Assembly: GCA_020061465.1 (NCBI GenBank)
Contig: JAGUYG010000107.1
Span: 1-38,798 of the forward strand
DNA: 38,798 bases
Reading direction: 5' to 3'
Origin: Ignavibacteriales bacterium
Lineage (GTDB): Bacteria; Bacteroidota; Ignavibacteria; Ignavibacteriales; Ignavibacteriaceae
Shown here piece by piece: positions 14,681 to 23,519 of this stretch. Position 1 is the stretch's first letter. The number at the start of each line of letters is the position of its first letter. The translations under genes were made by a program, and so were the position numbers. The notes under the pieces are model-generated. The model did not search any database, was not told where the DNA came from, and worked only from the letters and a program-made list of their open reading frames with translations.

Positions 14681-16051
14681 ATGAGTGATAATACTTTAAA
14701 TCTAACTGAAATTGAAACCGGAAACACAACAAAAGTAACTCCCGATAAGGTACACGAAATAATTTCAAGGCACATGTTAGCCGATGGTTTTAAGATTGTT
14801 CTGGACCTTGCTAAAAGCCGTGGTAACAAATTAGTCGATGCAATAACCGGCAAAGAGTACATCGACTTCTTCACTTTCTTCGCTTCAAATCCTTTGGGAA
14901 TGAATCATCCTAAAATGAATAACGAAAAAGTTAAGGCGGAATTAGCTGTTGCTTCGGTAAACAAACCTTCGAATTCTGATATCTATACAGTGCAGATGGC
15001 TGAATTTGTTGACACTTTTACACGGATTGCTAAACCGGATTATATGAATTATTTATTTTTCATTGCCGGCGGTGCGCTTGCAGTTGAAAACGGTTTAAAG
15101 GTTGCATTTGATTGGAAGGTTCAGAAAAATTTTAAAAAAGGTTATAAGGAAGAAAAAGGACACAAAGTAATTCACTTCAAGCAAGCCTTCCACGGCAGAA
15201 GCGGATATACAATGTCCTTAACAAATACTGAAGTAACAAAGATTAAATACTTCCCCAAGTTCGATTGGCCAAGAATTACAAATCCAAAAATCACTGCTCC
15301 GATTCAAGATAATTTAGAACAAATAATTAATTTTGAACAAAATGCTATAGCGGAAATCAAAGATGCGATTGCCAAAAATCCCGACGACATTGCCGTAATC
15401 ATTATCGAACCGATTCAAGGCGAGGGCGGCGATAACTTCTTTAGAAAAGAATTTTTTCAGGCATTGAGAACTATCGCCGACGAGAATGATATTTTGCTCA
15501 TGTTCGATGAAGTGCAGACAGGCTTTGGCATCACCGGAAAATTCTGGGCTGCCGAGCATTATGTAAAACCTGATATAATCGCATTCGGAAAGAAAGCTCA
15601 GATATGCGGAATCATGGTTAATGATCGAATTGATGACATTGATACCCATTGCTTCAAAGTATCCAGTCGAATTAATTCAACCTGGGGCGGTGACTTGACC
15701 GATATGGTTAGATCAAAGCATATTTTAGAAATCATACATGAAGAAAATTTAGTAGAGAATGCCAGGACTAAAGGAGAATATCTCCTTGCCAAACTTTACG
15801 AACTGCAAAAGCAATTTCCCGGCTTGGTAAGCAATACGCACGGATTAGGATTGATGTGTTCATTCGAATTGCCTACTCCGGCAATACGCGATCAATTCAG
15901 GCAATTATGCTATGAAGAGCAATTAATTATTTTAGGATGCGGAGAACGTACAATACGCTTTAGACCACCGCTTACAATTACCGAAAAAGAAATTGACGAA
16001 GGATTGAATGTAATTAAAAAAGTGTTATTTTTGCTCTCGTCAAATAATTAA
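14681..16051 (+). CDS. lat: L-lysine 6-transaminase
   Basis: PLP-dependent class III aminotransferase that transfers the epsilon-amino group of lysine to 2-oxoglutarate, giving aminoadipate semialdehyde (cyclising to piperideine-6-carboxylate). At 456 residues it is full length. Recognisable features are FFTFFASNPLGMNHP near residue 65, IIEPIQGEGGDNFFR near 241, FDEVQTGFG near 275 (cofactor Asp) and the Schiff-base lysine in AFGKKAQICG (probably K304). The FGKKxQxCG form is typical of lysine 6-transaminases such as the mycobacterial enzyme. The ATG at 14681 follows a strong AGGAGG site. With the ALDH7-type dehydrogenase it forms the lysine-to-aminoadipate route. Confidence 0.9.
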   Translation: MSDNTLNLTEIETGNTTKVTPDKVHEIISRHMLADGFKIVLDLAKSRGNKLVDAITGKEYIDFFTFFASNPLGMNHPKMNNEKVKAELAVASVNKPSNSDIYTVQMAEFVDTFTRIAKPDYMNYLFFIAGGALAVENGLKVAFDWKVQKNFKKGYKEEKGHKVIHFKQAFHGRSGYTMSLTNTEVTKIKYFPKFDWPRITNPKITAPIQDNLEQIINFEQNAIAEIKDAIAKNPDDIAVIIIEPIQGEGGDNFFRKEFFQALRTIADENDILLMFDEVQTGFGITGKFWAAEHYVKPDIIAFGKKAQICGIMVNDRIDDIDTHCFKVSSRINSTWGGDLTDMVRSKHILEIIHEENLVENARTKGEYLLAKLYELQKQFPGLVSNTHGLGLMCSFELPTPAIRDQFRQLCYEEQLIILGCGERTIRFRPPLTITEKEIDEGLNVIKKVLFLLSSNN

Positions 16052-16078
16052 ATTTATAATTTAACTACTTGCATGATG

Positions 16079-16098
16079 CGGCTCCAAAAACGGAGCCG
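16079..16098 (+). terminator. Hairpin after lat
   Basis: CGGCTCC-AAAAAC-GGAGCCG forms a perfect 7-bp stem 28 bases after the lat stop and before rsmI. Only a weak T-rich stretch follows (TAATCATTTT), so it is a probable but imperfect terminator. Confidence 0.45.
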
Positions 16099-16121
16099 TA
16101 ATCATTTTAAATGGAATTAAA

Positions 16122-16805
16122 ATGCCCGGCGAACTTTTCATCGTAAGCACTCCAATAGGAAACCTAAAGGATATAACCATTCGCGCCCTAGAAGTATTAA
16201 AAGCAGTTGATATTATTGCTTGCGAAGATACGAGAACCACTTCGGTGCTACTAAAACATTACGATATTCATAAAGAATTAATCTCGTTAAACGCAGTTAA
16301 TGAGAAAACCCGAATTGAAATATTAACTGATAGAATTAAAGCAGGCACCTCAATTGCTTTAGTTTCCGATGCCGGCACGCCAACTATTTCCGATCCCGGT
16401 GTAAGATTAATTTCGAAGGCTATTAGCGAAAAGATAAATGTTATCTCTATTCCCGGTGCTACAGCATTGATTGCTGCTTTAACCATAAGCGGGCTGCCAA
16501 CCGACTCATTCATATTCGAAGGATTTATTCCGCAGAAGAAAGGGCGGCAGAAAAAGTTGAAAGAATTATCGCAGCAAGAACGCACTGTAATTTTTTATGA
16601 ATCAATGCACAGAATTGAAAAATTGCTAAAAGAATTAGTTGACTTGATACCCGAACGACAAATTGTTGTTTGCCGGGAACTAACAAAAAAATTTGAGGAA
16701 ACCTGGAGAGGTACACCATTAGAACTTCTCGACTCATTAAATCAGAAAAATGTAAAGGGAGAATTTGTTGTACTCATTGCCCCTTTAGATTGGAAAAAGA
16801 GTTGA
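16122..16805 (+). CDS. rsmI: 16S rRNA (cytidine-1402-2'-O)-methyltransferase RsmI
   Basis: SAM-dependent tetrapyrrole-methylase-fold enzyme that 2'-O-methylates C1402 in the decoding centre of 16S rRNA. Motifs: LFIVSTPIGNLKDITIRA at the N-terminus, ACEDTRTTSVLLKHY near residue 33, LVSDAGTPTISDPG near 80, IPGATALIAALTISGLP near 109 and FEGFIPQKKGRQKKL near 130. At 227 residues it has the catalytic core but lacks the extra C-terminal region of the E. coli protein (about 286 residues), a common shorter form. It converges on apt with only six bases between the stops. Confidence 0.95.
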   Translation: MPGELFIVSTPIGNLKDITIRALEVLKAVDIIACEDTRTTSVLLKHYDIHKELISLNAVNEKTRIEILTDRIKAGTSIALVSDAGTPTISDPGVRLISKAISEKINVISIPGATALIAALTISGLPTDSFIFEGFIPQKKGRQKKLKELSQQERTVIFYESMHRIEKLLKELVDLIPERQIVVCRELTKKFEETWRGTPLELLDSLNQKNVKGEFVVLIAPLDWKKS

Positions 16806-16811
16806 GAAATG

Positions 16812-17339
16812 TTATTCCGAATCGTATGAAATTAGTGATTTGATGTTATAATCCCCTAACTTCTCTCGTCCTTTCAAAAATGTCAATTCAATTAGAAAAG
16901 AGATTAGCACAATTTCTCCACCTAACTTTTCGATAAGATTAGCAGCGGCTTTAGCCGTTCCGCCGGTAGCAAGCAAATCATCGTGAAGCAGCACTTTATC
17001 ACCCGGGTTTACAGCATCTTTGTGAATCTCTATCGAATCAGTTCCATACTCAAGCCGATAAGTTTCCTTAACTTTTTCTGCAGGCAGCTTGCCGGGTTTG
17101 CGAATCGGAGCGAATCCAACTCCCAATTTTTCAGCCATCATTGCGCCGAAAATAAATCCGCGTGATTCTATTCCTATGACTTTGTCGATTTTTAATCCAT
17201 CTATAAAATCCATCAACTCCGATAATGCAATCTTTAAAGCTTTTGGATCGATAAGCAGTGTTGTTATATCCCTAAACATTATTCCCTGAACGGGAAAATC
17301 TTTTACGCTTCTGATATACTTTTTAAGATCAGCAGACAT
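16812..17339 (-). CDS. apt: Adenine phosphoribosyltransferase
   Basis: Purine salvage enzyme that makes AMP from adenine and PRPP. The 175-residue length, FPVQGIMFRDITTLL near the N-terminus, VIGIESRGFIFG near residue 55, APIRKPGKLP near 77 and the PRPP motif VLLHDDLLATGGTAKAA near 115 are all typical. GAGGA lies seven bases before the ATG. It starts eight bases after the enoyl-CoA hydratase gene and is probably co-transcribed with it and polX. Confidence 0.95.
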   Translation of the reverse strand: MSADLKKYIRSVKDFPVQGIMFRDITTLLIDPKALKIALSELMDFIDGLKIDKVIGIESRGFIFGAMMAEKLGVGFAPIRKPGKLPAEKVKETYRLEYGTDSIEIHKDAVNPGDKVLLHDDLLATGGTAKAAANLIEKLGGEIVLISFLIELTFLKGREKLGDYNIKSLISYDSE

Positions 17340-17346
17340 TTGTTCC

Positions 17347-18096
17347 TCATTTTTTGTTCAGAAATTGATTAAGTCTTTCGGAAAAATCTTTTGACGAACG
17401 GCTGACAGCGTTCAGTCCCACACAATAATTAACAGCTTCCCTAACGTTCAGCTTAGATATATTCTTTAGTAATGCTTTCGTCATTGAAATACTCTCATCG
17501 GAATTTTCTAACAACTTTTCTGCAATTTTATTTGCAGTGTCTAAGCAGTCAGGCACTGCTTGATCAATTAAACCGATTTCGAGAGCTATCTGCGCATTTA
17601 AAATTTCTCCAGTAATTAAAAGTCTTCTTGCTTTGGCTTCGCCTATTCGATTGATTAAAAATACCGACACGATTGCGGGAAGGAAACCGATCTTTACTTC
17701 TGAATATCCGAATTTAGCATTAACCTCATCTGCAATTATTATATCGCATACGGAAGCTAATCCGCAGCCGCCGGCTATAGCAGGTCCATTCACAGCGGCA
17801 ATTATAGGTTTGGGAAAATTGTAAATTTTCAAAAATAAATTGCCGATTAATTTCGAATCTTTTTCATTCTCTCGAATTGAATAATCTTTTATTTTATTCA
17901 AATATGAAAGATCGGCGCCTGCACAAAAACTGCTGCCCTCTCCTGTCAAGATAACAACTTTGACCTTATCGTCATTCCCGGCTTTTTGAATAGCATCGAT
18001 TAGTTGGTTAACAATTTCCGGATTCAAGGCATTGCGCTTTTCAGGCCGGTTTAACTTTATAGTCATAATGCTATTTTGAATCGATACTTTTAGCAT
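17347..18096 (-). CDS. Enoyl-CoA hydratase/isomerase family protein (LiuC-like)
   Basis: Crotonase-fold protein of 249 residues with the CoA/oxyanion-hole motifs SSFCAGADLSYL (near 56) and NGPAIAGGCGLASVCD (near 103). Of the two crotonase catalytic glutamates, the second is present (E133 in FGYSEVKIGFLP), but the first position is Gly112 (GGCGLA instead of GGGCELA). Some methylglutaconyl-CoA hydratases of leucine breakdown carry Gly there and share the SEVKIGFLPAIVS context, so that is my first guess for substrate. It lies between polX and apt with gaps of 10 and 7 bases, so probably one transcript. No other leucine-degradation gene is in view. Confidence 0.75.
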   Translation of the reverse strand: MLKVSIQNSIMTIKLNRPEKRNALNPEIVNQLIDAIQKAGNDDKVKVVILTGEGSSFCAGADLSYLNKIKDYSIRENEKDSKLIGNLFLKIYNFPKPIIAAVNGPAIAGGCGLASVCDIIIADEVNAKFGYSEVKIGFLPAIVSVFLINRIGEAKARRLLITGEILNAQIALEIGLIDQAVPDCLDTANKIAEKLLENSDESISMTKALLKNISKLNVREAVNYCVGLNAVSRSSKDFSERLNQFLNKK

Positions 18097-18106
18097 AATT
18101 CATACT

Positions 18107-19777
18107 CTAAAATTTTCTTGACACTTTCCGGTTTAAGAATAATTTAAAATCTTCCTGGTTAAAACAATTTATCACTTCCTCAGTCTGCATTCCGCCTTTT
18201 CTTGCTGTGATAACTCCGTACTTAGTTAGCAGGATATCTTCGGTTGAATGAGCATCGGCGTTGATTGAAAACTTACAGCCCTTTTCACGGGCGTAGTAAA
18301 TCCACCGCCAATCTAAATCAAGACGATGAGGATTAGCATTAATTTCGATTGCAGTATTGTTAACTGCACAAGCATCAATTACTTTTCGTATGTCAACCTG
18401 ATATGGATCGCGTGAAAGCAGCAAACGACCCGATGGATGCCCAAGTAAATCAGTATAAGGATTTTCAACTGCTCTTACTATTCGATTCGTCATTTCTTCT
18501 TTACTCAAATTAAATCTCGAATGAACGGAAGCAACTATAAAATCGAACTGCTTAAGAATTTCTTCATCATAGTCTAATTTTCCATCGGCTAAGATATCGG
18601 ATTCGATTCCATGGAATATCTGAAACGAAAGTTTTGAACTTACTTCTACAATCTCTCTTCGCTGAATGATTAGCCTCTCTTCATTTAACCCGTTAGCGTA
18701 GAAAGCCGATTTGCTATGGTCGCAAACTGCAGCATAATTAAATCCTAGTTCTTTGGCTGCGGTTGTCATTTCAAGTAATGAATTTCCTCCGTCAGAATAA
18801 GTAGTGTGAAAGTGAAGCAGCCCTTTGAAATCCGTGATCGATAAATTTGAATTCGAAAGCAGCTTTTTATCTTGAACTTCGAAGTATTCTTTTTCTCTCA
18901 TCTCCGGAATTAAATAATTTATTCCGGCAGATGAAAAAATTTGTTCTTCACTCTCACAGGAAATATAATCGGTTAAGATGGCAATTCTATTTAGAAATTC
19001 TTGTGATCCGGTTGATAGGAAAAGCTTGTTGAAATAATTAGAAATGTTTTCAGTAATGTGAAATTGCAAAGGCAAATTATTAAACCGGGTTATAAATGAA
19101 GTGTTTTTCAGTTCCTCTTTCCGAAAATGATTTTGAAGTTTCGGGAACAAGTCGGATATGCTTTCTGTTAACAATACATAATCCAACCGGGAAATTATTT
19201 CTGTTCCTCTTCTGAATTCGCCGGAGATTTCGAATTTTTGAATTTGATTAATTGAAGCAAGAATTTGAGAGATTGTATTGTGAAAATGATCAGCGGTACT
19301 TAGCAAAACAAATTTGCTGTTAAATTTTATTTTCTCGATTTCGGTTAAGATTTTTTTCTGAGTTGCTTTTCCAAAACCTTTCAGGAGTGAAATACGGTTT
19401 TCCTTGCAGGCATATTCAAGCTCGCCTAAACTTGCAATGCCGAGTTCTGAATAGAGCACCGATATCTTCTTCGCTCCTAAACCGCGCACTGCAAACAATT
19501 CTTTTATACCGGCGGGTATTTCTGCACTCAATTCTGATAAGAGATTTGAACTATCTTTTTCGCAATATTCATAAATAACGGATTGTAATCCCTTCCCTAT
19601 TCCTTTAATTCCGTCAAGTTTCCTGTCTTTAGCCAGAGCATTAAAATCGCCCTGAAATCTTCTGATAGAATTTGCGCCGCTTCTGAATGCGTTTATCTTG
19701 AATTTGATTTCTCCTTTAAACTCCATCAAGTCTGCAATTTCTTCAAGAAGATAAATAATTTCTTTTTTCTCTGCCAT
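18107..19777 (-). CDS. polX: PolX-family protein with degenerate polymerase site and intact PHP domain
   Basis: A 556-residue homologue of bacterial PolX. Residues 1-150 hold the helix-hairpin-helix 8-kDa region (LDGIKGIGKG, FAVRGLGAKKI, LLKGFGKATQ). The polymerase palm is recognisable (GEFRRGTEIISRLDY at 186-200; LSTGSQEF near 254). However, the usual GDIDIL pair reads SRLDYV (R197, D199) and the third Asp of VDLRVV aligns with F239 in LPLQFHIT, so two of three catalytic Asp look lost. The C-terminal PHP domain is intact: LLHFHTTYSDGG at 320, CDHSKSAF at 352, HGIESDI at 389, ASVHSRF at 416, GHPSGRLL at 446, INADAHSTED near the end. It is likely a nuclease/phosphoesterase rather than a working polymerase. 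Confidence 0.88.
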   Translation of the reverse strand: MAEKKEIIYLLEEIADLMEFKGEIKFKINAFRSGANSIRRFQGDFNALAKDRKLDGIKGIGKGLQSVIYEYCEKDSSNLLSELSAEIPAGIKELFAVRGLGAKKISVLYSELGIASLGELEYACKENRISLLKGFGKATQKKILTEIEKIKFNSKFVLLSTADHFHNTISQILASINQIQKFEISGEFRRGTEIISRLDYVLLTESISDLFPKLQNHFRKEELKNTSFITRFNNLPLQFHITENISNYFNKLFLSTGSQEFLNRIAILTDYISCESEEQIFSSAGINYLIPEMREKEYFEVQDKKLLSNSNLSITDFKGLLHFHTTYSDGGNSLLEMTTAAKELGFNYAAVCDHSKSAFYANGLNEERLIIQRREIVEVSSKLSFQIFHGIESDILADGKLDYDEEILKQFDFIVASVHSRFNLSKEEMTNRIVRAVENPYTDLLGHPSGRLLLSRDPYQVDIRKVIDACAVNNTAIEINANPHRLDLDWRWIYYAREKGCKFSINADAHSTEDILLTKYGVITARKGGMQTEEVINCFNQEDFKLFLNRKVSRKF

Positions 19778-19970
19778 TGCTTACTTATGATAATGAAAGT
19801 TCTTGTGAAATATAAATAAACTATTACGCTATTAAAATAATACCGCCAGTTTATTCATGTAGAAATTACGGCTAAAAATTTTCGTCTAAGGTGAAAATTA
19901 TAATTTGAAGACTGAAGATGAGCAACATTCAATACATGTTGAATAGTTAATATTAAATTTGTACTGTTCT

Positions 19971-20981
19971 TTACAGCGCAGTTGCTGAAATGTTTAATTG
20001 ATCGATATTACGGTTAGATTCACGGCTCAAATAATCCATCAACAAATCCTCAATGGCATTGTAATCAAACAGAGTCATCAACGAACCTCGAAGCTGGGAA
20101 GCATTGAATAAACCTTTAAGATATCCCGAATAAAATTTCCTATGCTCTAATACAGCTCTTCTTTCCCCTTTGACTTTAATAGCAAGCTGAAGGTGTTTCA
20201 GGCATGTTTCTATTTTCATTTTAGTATCAACAATGGATGAAATTTGCCCGCTTGACAACAATTCTTTAGCTTCTTGGAAAATCCAGGGATTCCCGATCGC
20301 TCCCCTAGCAATCATTACTGCATCGGCTCCAGTTTCTGCGAAAGCACGTTTAACATCATAAGCTGTTAATACATTTCCGTTAAGCGCAACAGGAATTCTT
20401 ACAACTTCTTTTATTTTTGGAATCCACGACCAATCGGCTTCTCCTTTATGCCCCATTTTTCTTGTTCTGCAGTGAATTGTTAAAGCTTGTACACCGACAT
20501 CTTCCATCCGCTTCGCTATTTCTAAAACATAGATACTGTCGGAATCCCAGCCAAGCCGTGTTTTAACAGTAACGGGAAGTGAAACTGCCTTCACCACTTC
20601 ACTGACAAGATTTTGCATATAAGGCGGATCCTTAAGCAAAGCTGAACCCGCTCCTACTCCAACAACATTTTTCACCCAGCAGCCGGCATTAATGTCAATC
20701 AAATCAGGATTCTCAGCTTCGGCTATTCGTGCACCGCCTACCATTGCATCTATGTTTGCACCATAAATTTGAATACCAACCGGACGTTCATCGTCGATTA
20801 GTTTTAATTTTTGATGAGTTTTTTCCGAAGCACGAATTAACCCTTCAGTATTTACAAACTCCGTATAAACAACATCTGCACCTAATTGTTTACAGATTAA
20901 TCTATAAGAAACATCAGTAACATCTTCCATTGGTGCCAGGAGAATGGCTTTATCTATATTTATTTTTTCGATTGAAAACAT
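19971..20981 (-). CDS. dusB: tRNA-dihydrouridine synthase (DusB-like)
   Basis: FMN-dependent TIM-barrel enzyme that reduces uridine to dihydrouridine in the tRNA D-loop. Family motifs: LAPMEDVTDVSYRLICKQLG at the N-terminus, GVQIYGA-type strand (VGIQIYGAN), the catalytic cysteine in DINAGCWVKNVVGVGAGSA near residue 97, TVKTRLGWD, TIHCRTRKMGHKG, and the phosphate-binding end VMIARGAIGNPWIF. At 336 residues it is full length. The catalytic stretch reads NAGCWVKNV where many Dus proteins have NxGCPxxKV, a small departure. It is a single gene with about 190 non-coding bases downstream before polX. Confidence 0.92.
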   Translation of the reverse strand: MFSIEKINIDKAILLAPMEDVTDVSYRLICKQLGADVVYTEFVNTEGLIRASEKTHQKLKLIDDERPVGIQIYGANIDAMVGGARIAEAENPDLIDINAGCWVKNVVGVGAGSALLKDPPYMQNLVSEVVKAVSLPVTVKTRLGWDSDSIYVLEIAKRMEDVGVQALTIHCRTRKMGHKGEADWSWIPKIKEVVRIPVALNGNVLTAYDVKRAFAETGADAVMIARGAIGNPWIFQEAKELLSSGQISSIVDTKMKIETCLKHLQLAIKVKGERRAVLEHRKFYSGYLKGLFNASQLRGSLMTLFDYNAIEDLLMDYLSRESNRNIDQLNISATAL

Positions 20982-21082
20982 AGTGTTTATATTTGTCTTG
21001 AGTTAAAATAAAAACAAACTAATAAAGAATTAAGGCAAATTGAATATGTTCTTCACACGATACTAATCTCAAATTCTTACTA

Positions 21083-22267
21083 TTAAAATTCATGACTTAC
21101 TCGCTTCCAAATAAAGCTGAGGCTTAAAATAAAAATTATAAATGTGAATAATGCTCCGGTTAGAAACGGGAACGGATAACCTAAAAATTCAAATGCAAAT
21201 CCTCCCCAAATCGGACCTAAAACCCTGGCAAGTGCAGAGAATGATTGATTAACACCTAATGTAATGCCTTGCTCAATTTCCGGAGTTGCTTCTGAGATTA
21301 AACCGAGAATTGTTGGCTGAAGTGTTCCGGTTCCTATGGAAAGAATTACAACGACCACAGCTAAACCCAAAAATGTTTGACCGAATGGCATAACTGCCAA
21401 ACCAACTGCCATTAGAAAGGTACCTAAAATTGTCAACTGTTTTCTGTTCAGATATTTTGAAAGTAAGTTCAATAACCCGCCCTGTACAATAACCGATGTT
21501 AATCCCATAAGTGTATACATGTATGCATTTTGTTGATCAGAAAAATGATATACTTTATATCCTAAAAGAGCGAATGTACCGTAAATGTTGGCAATGGAGA
21601 ATGTAAGTATGAAAAAAATGACCAGCATCCAAATTAGAGAAGTGTTACGCATAATTTTTTTAAACGACCCGATATCGATCAATTTAAATTTATTCGTCTG
21701 AGAATTTCCTCTGTTAAGGTTGGATTCAGGAAGCAAAAACAGAGTTAAGATAAAAGCAAGCATCGAAAATGAAGCGCTCCCAAAGCCGGTAATCATATAT
21801 CCATAGTTAGATAAGATACCTCCGATTAGAGGTCCGAAAACAAAACCTAACCCGAACGCCGCACCAATTAATCCCATCCCTTTCGAGCGTTCTGATTTAG
21901 TGGTTACATCAGCAATATAAGCCTGTGCTACCCCAATACTGCTTCCCCCTATTCCGGCTATAACTCGAGAAATAAGAAGCATTAAATAGGAGTGAGTGAA
22001 AGCGAAAATAATGTACCCAATGGCATTCAGGAACAGACTTATTACAATTAAGGGTCTTCTTCCATATTTATCGGATAGTTTGCCAAATATTGGATTGAAA
22101 AAAAATTGAGTAAGCGAATAAACTGCAATTGCAAACCCAATGGCAGTTTCATCCACTCCCAATTCTTTTGTTGCGAATGTTGGAAGGATGGGTATTAATA
22201 TTCCAAATCCTAACAGGTCAATAAAAACCGTTAAGAAAATGAGTGCTAAAGGGGATCTGTTTCTCAA
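21083..22267 (-). CDS. MFS transporter, TetA-like
   Basis: A 394-residue major facilitator protein with 12 predicted membrane segments. It opens like TCR/Tet-group drug/H+ antiporters (FIDLLGFGILIPILP) and has motif A between helices 2 and 3 (FGKLSDKYGRRPLIV) and a motif-C-like region in helix 5 (GAAFGLGFVFGPLIGG). It is probably an inner-membrane proton-driven exporter; its substrate is unknown. The start is a TTG at 22267 inside TTGA, sharing four bases with the isocitrate dehydrogenase stop. GGAAGG about six bases upstream supports it. The two genes are therefore likely to be translated together. Confidence 0.85.
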   Translation of the reverse strand: MRNRSPLALIFLTVFIDLLGFGILIPILPTFATKELGVDETAIGFAIAVYSLTQFFFNPIFGKLSDKYGRRPLIVISLFLNAIGYIIFAFTHSYLMLLISRVIAGIGGSSIGVAQAYIADVTTKSERSKGMGLIGAAFGLGFVFGPLIGGILSNYGYMITGFGSASFSMLAFILTLFLLPESNLNRGNSQTNKFKLIDIGSFKKIMRNTSLIWMLVIFFILTFSIANIYGTFALLGYKVYHFSDQQNAYMYTLMGLTSVIVQGGLLNLLSKYLNRKQLTILGTFLMAVGLAVMPFGQTFLGLAVVVVILSIGTGTLQPTILGLISEATPEIEQGITLGVNQSFSALARVLGPIWGGFAFEFLGYPFPFLTGALFTFIIFILSLSFIWKRVSHEF

Positions 22268-23289
22268 CTCTGCCCTTCCATTTGAGAGATGATTGCGTCA
22301 GTAAATTCTTTTGTGCCGATAAAATTTTTAGGATTGATATCCCTTGTTACCTTCTCTCCTTTTTCAATTACTGCAGCTAAAGCTTTTTCTATCTTTTTTG
22401 CAGCTTCATCTTCTCCGATGTGTTGTAACATCATAACAGAAGCCAAAATAATTGCAGAAGGATTTGCAATATTCTGACCGGCAATATCCGGCGCCGAACC
22501 ATGCACTGCTTCAAACATTGCAACAGAATCACCTATGTTCGCACCGGGTGCCATCCCTAAACCGCCGACTAAACCGGAAGCCAAATCCGATAGAATATCC
22601 CCAAAAAGATTCGTAGTAACTATGCAGTCAAATTGATATGGATTCATTACCATCTGCATTGCCATGTTATCGACTATTTTATCATCAAATTGAATTTCAG
22701 AATACTCCGGTGCAATTTCTTCAGCTATATCCAGGAATAATCCGCCTGTAAATTTTAGAATATTCGCTTTATGTACTACGGTTAACTTTTTCCTTCCATG
22801 CTTCTTAACAAATTCAAATGCGTAACGAATAATTCTTTCAGAACCGCGGCGAGTAATTATCCCTATCGTTTCAGCCGCCGATTTGCTGCTATCTATGTAA
22901 TGTTCAATTCCTGAATAAAATTCTTCCAAATTCTCTCTGAAAATGATCAGGTCTATGTGGTCAAAATATAACGTCTTTATTCCTTTGTAAGTTTTTGCCG
23001 GACGTTGATTGACGTACAATTCAAATTCTTTTCTCAAGGCAACATTGATGCTTCTGAATCCTTTACCGACCGGTGTTGTTAAAGGACCTTTGAGCACAAC
23101 CTTATTTCGATCAATTGATTCAATTACTTCTTTAGGAAGCGGGTCATGATACTTTTCAAGTGCGGTCATACCGGCTTCAACTACATCCCACTCAATATTT
23201 ACTCCGGCTTCATAAATAACTCTTGTAGCTGCCTGTATAATTTCCGATCCAATTCCGTCTCCGGGTATAAGTGTTAATTTATGACTCAA
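22264..23289 (-). CDS. NAD-type isocitrate dehydrogenase
   Basis: Decarboxylating dehydrogenase of the isocitrate/isopropylmalate family. The substrate-binding segment reads FRENLEEFYSGIEH, matching NAD-dependent isocitrate dehydrogenases rather than the RELTGG form of LeuB. Further motifs are LIPGDGIGSEI at the start, VHKANILKFTGG, the metal-binding FDCIVTTNLFGDILSDLASG, and HGSAPDIAGQNIANP near the cofactor site. The frame is open from a TTG at 23337. I prefer the TTG at 23289 (SHKLTLIPGDG), which has AGAAGG nine bases upstream and gives the usual N-terminus. It would supply 2-oxoglutarate and NADH in the TCA cycle. Confidence 0.88.
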   Translation of the reverse strand: MSHKLTLIPGDGIGSEIIQAATRVIYEAGVNIEWDVVEAGMTALEKYHDPLPKEVIESIDRNKVVLKGPLTTPVGKGFRSINVALRKEFELYVNQRPAKTYKGIKTLYFDHIDLIIFRENLEEFYSGIEHYIDSSKSAAETIGIITRRGSERIIRYAFEFVKKHGRKKLTVVHKANILKFTGGLFLDIAEEIAPEYSEIQFDDKIVDNMAMQMVMNPYQFDCIVTTNLFGDILSDLASGLVGGLGMAPGANIGDSVAMFEAVHGSAPDIAGQNIANPSAIILASVMMLQHIGEDEAAKKIEKALAAVIEKGEKVTRDINPKNFIGTKEFTDAIISQMEGQS

Positions 23290-23519
23290 TCCTATTTTCC
23301 TTCTTTCGAATAAAAATTTATAGTAAAATGAATACAAATATACAAATTACTCCCTCTTAATTTGTCGGGAATTTATAGATCTATTAAGTAAATGGACTTT
23401 TCTAAGTGAGTTCAGATTTGGTTAATAATCATTGAAAGTATTACTAACTTATTCAAGAGAATTGATACTAATTGGGGAGCATTCTTATATAGATAATTTC
23501 GTAAAGCTTAGTTGGTTAA

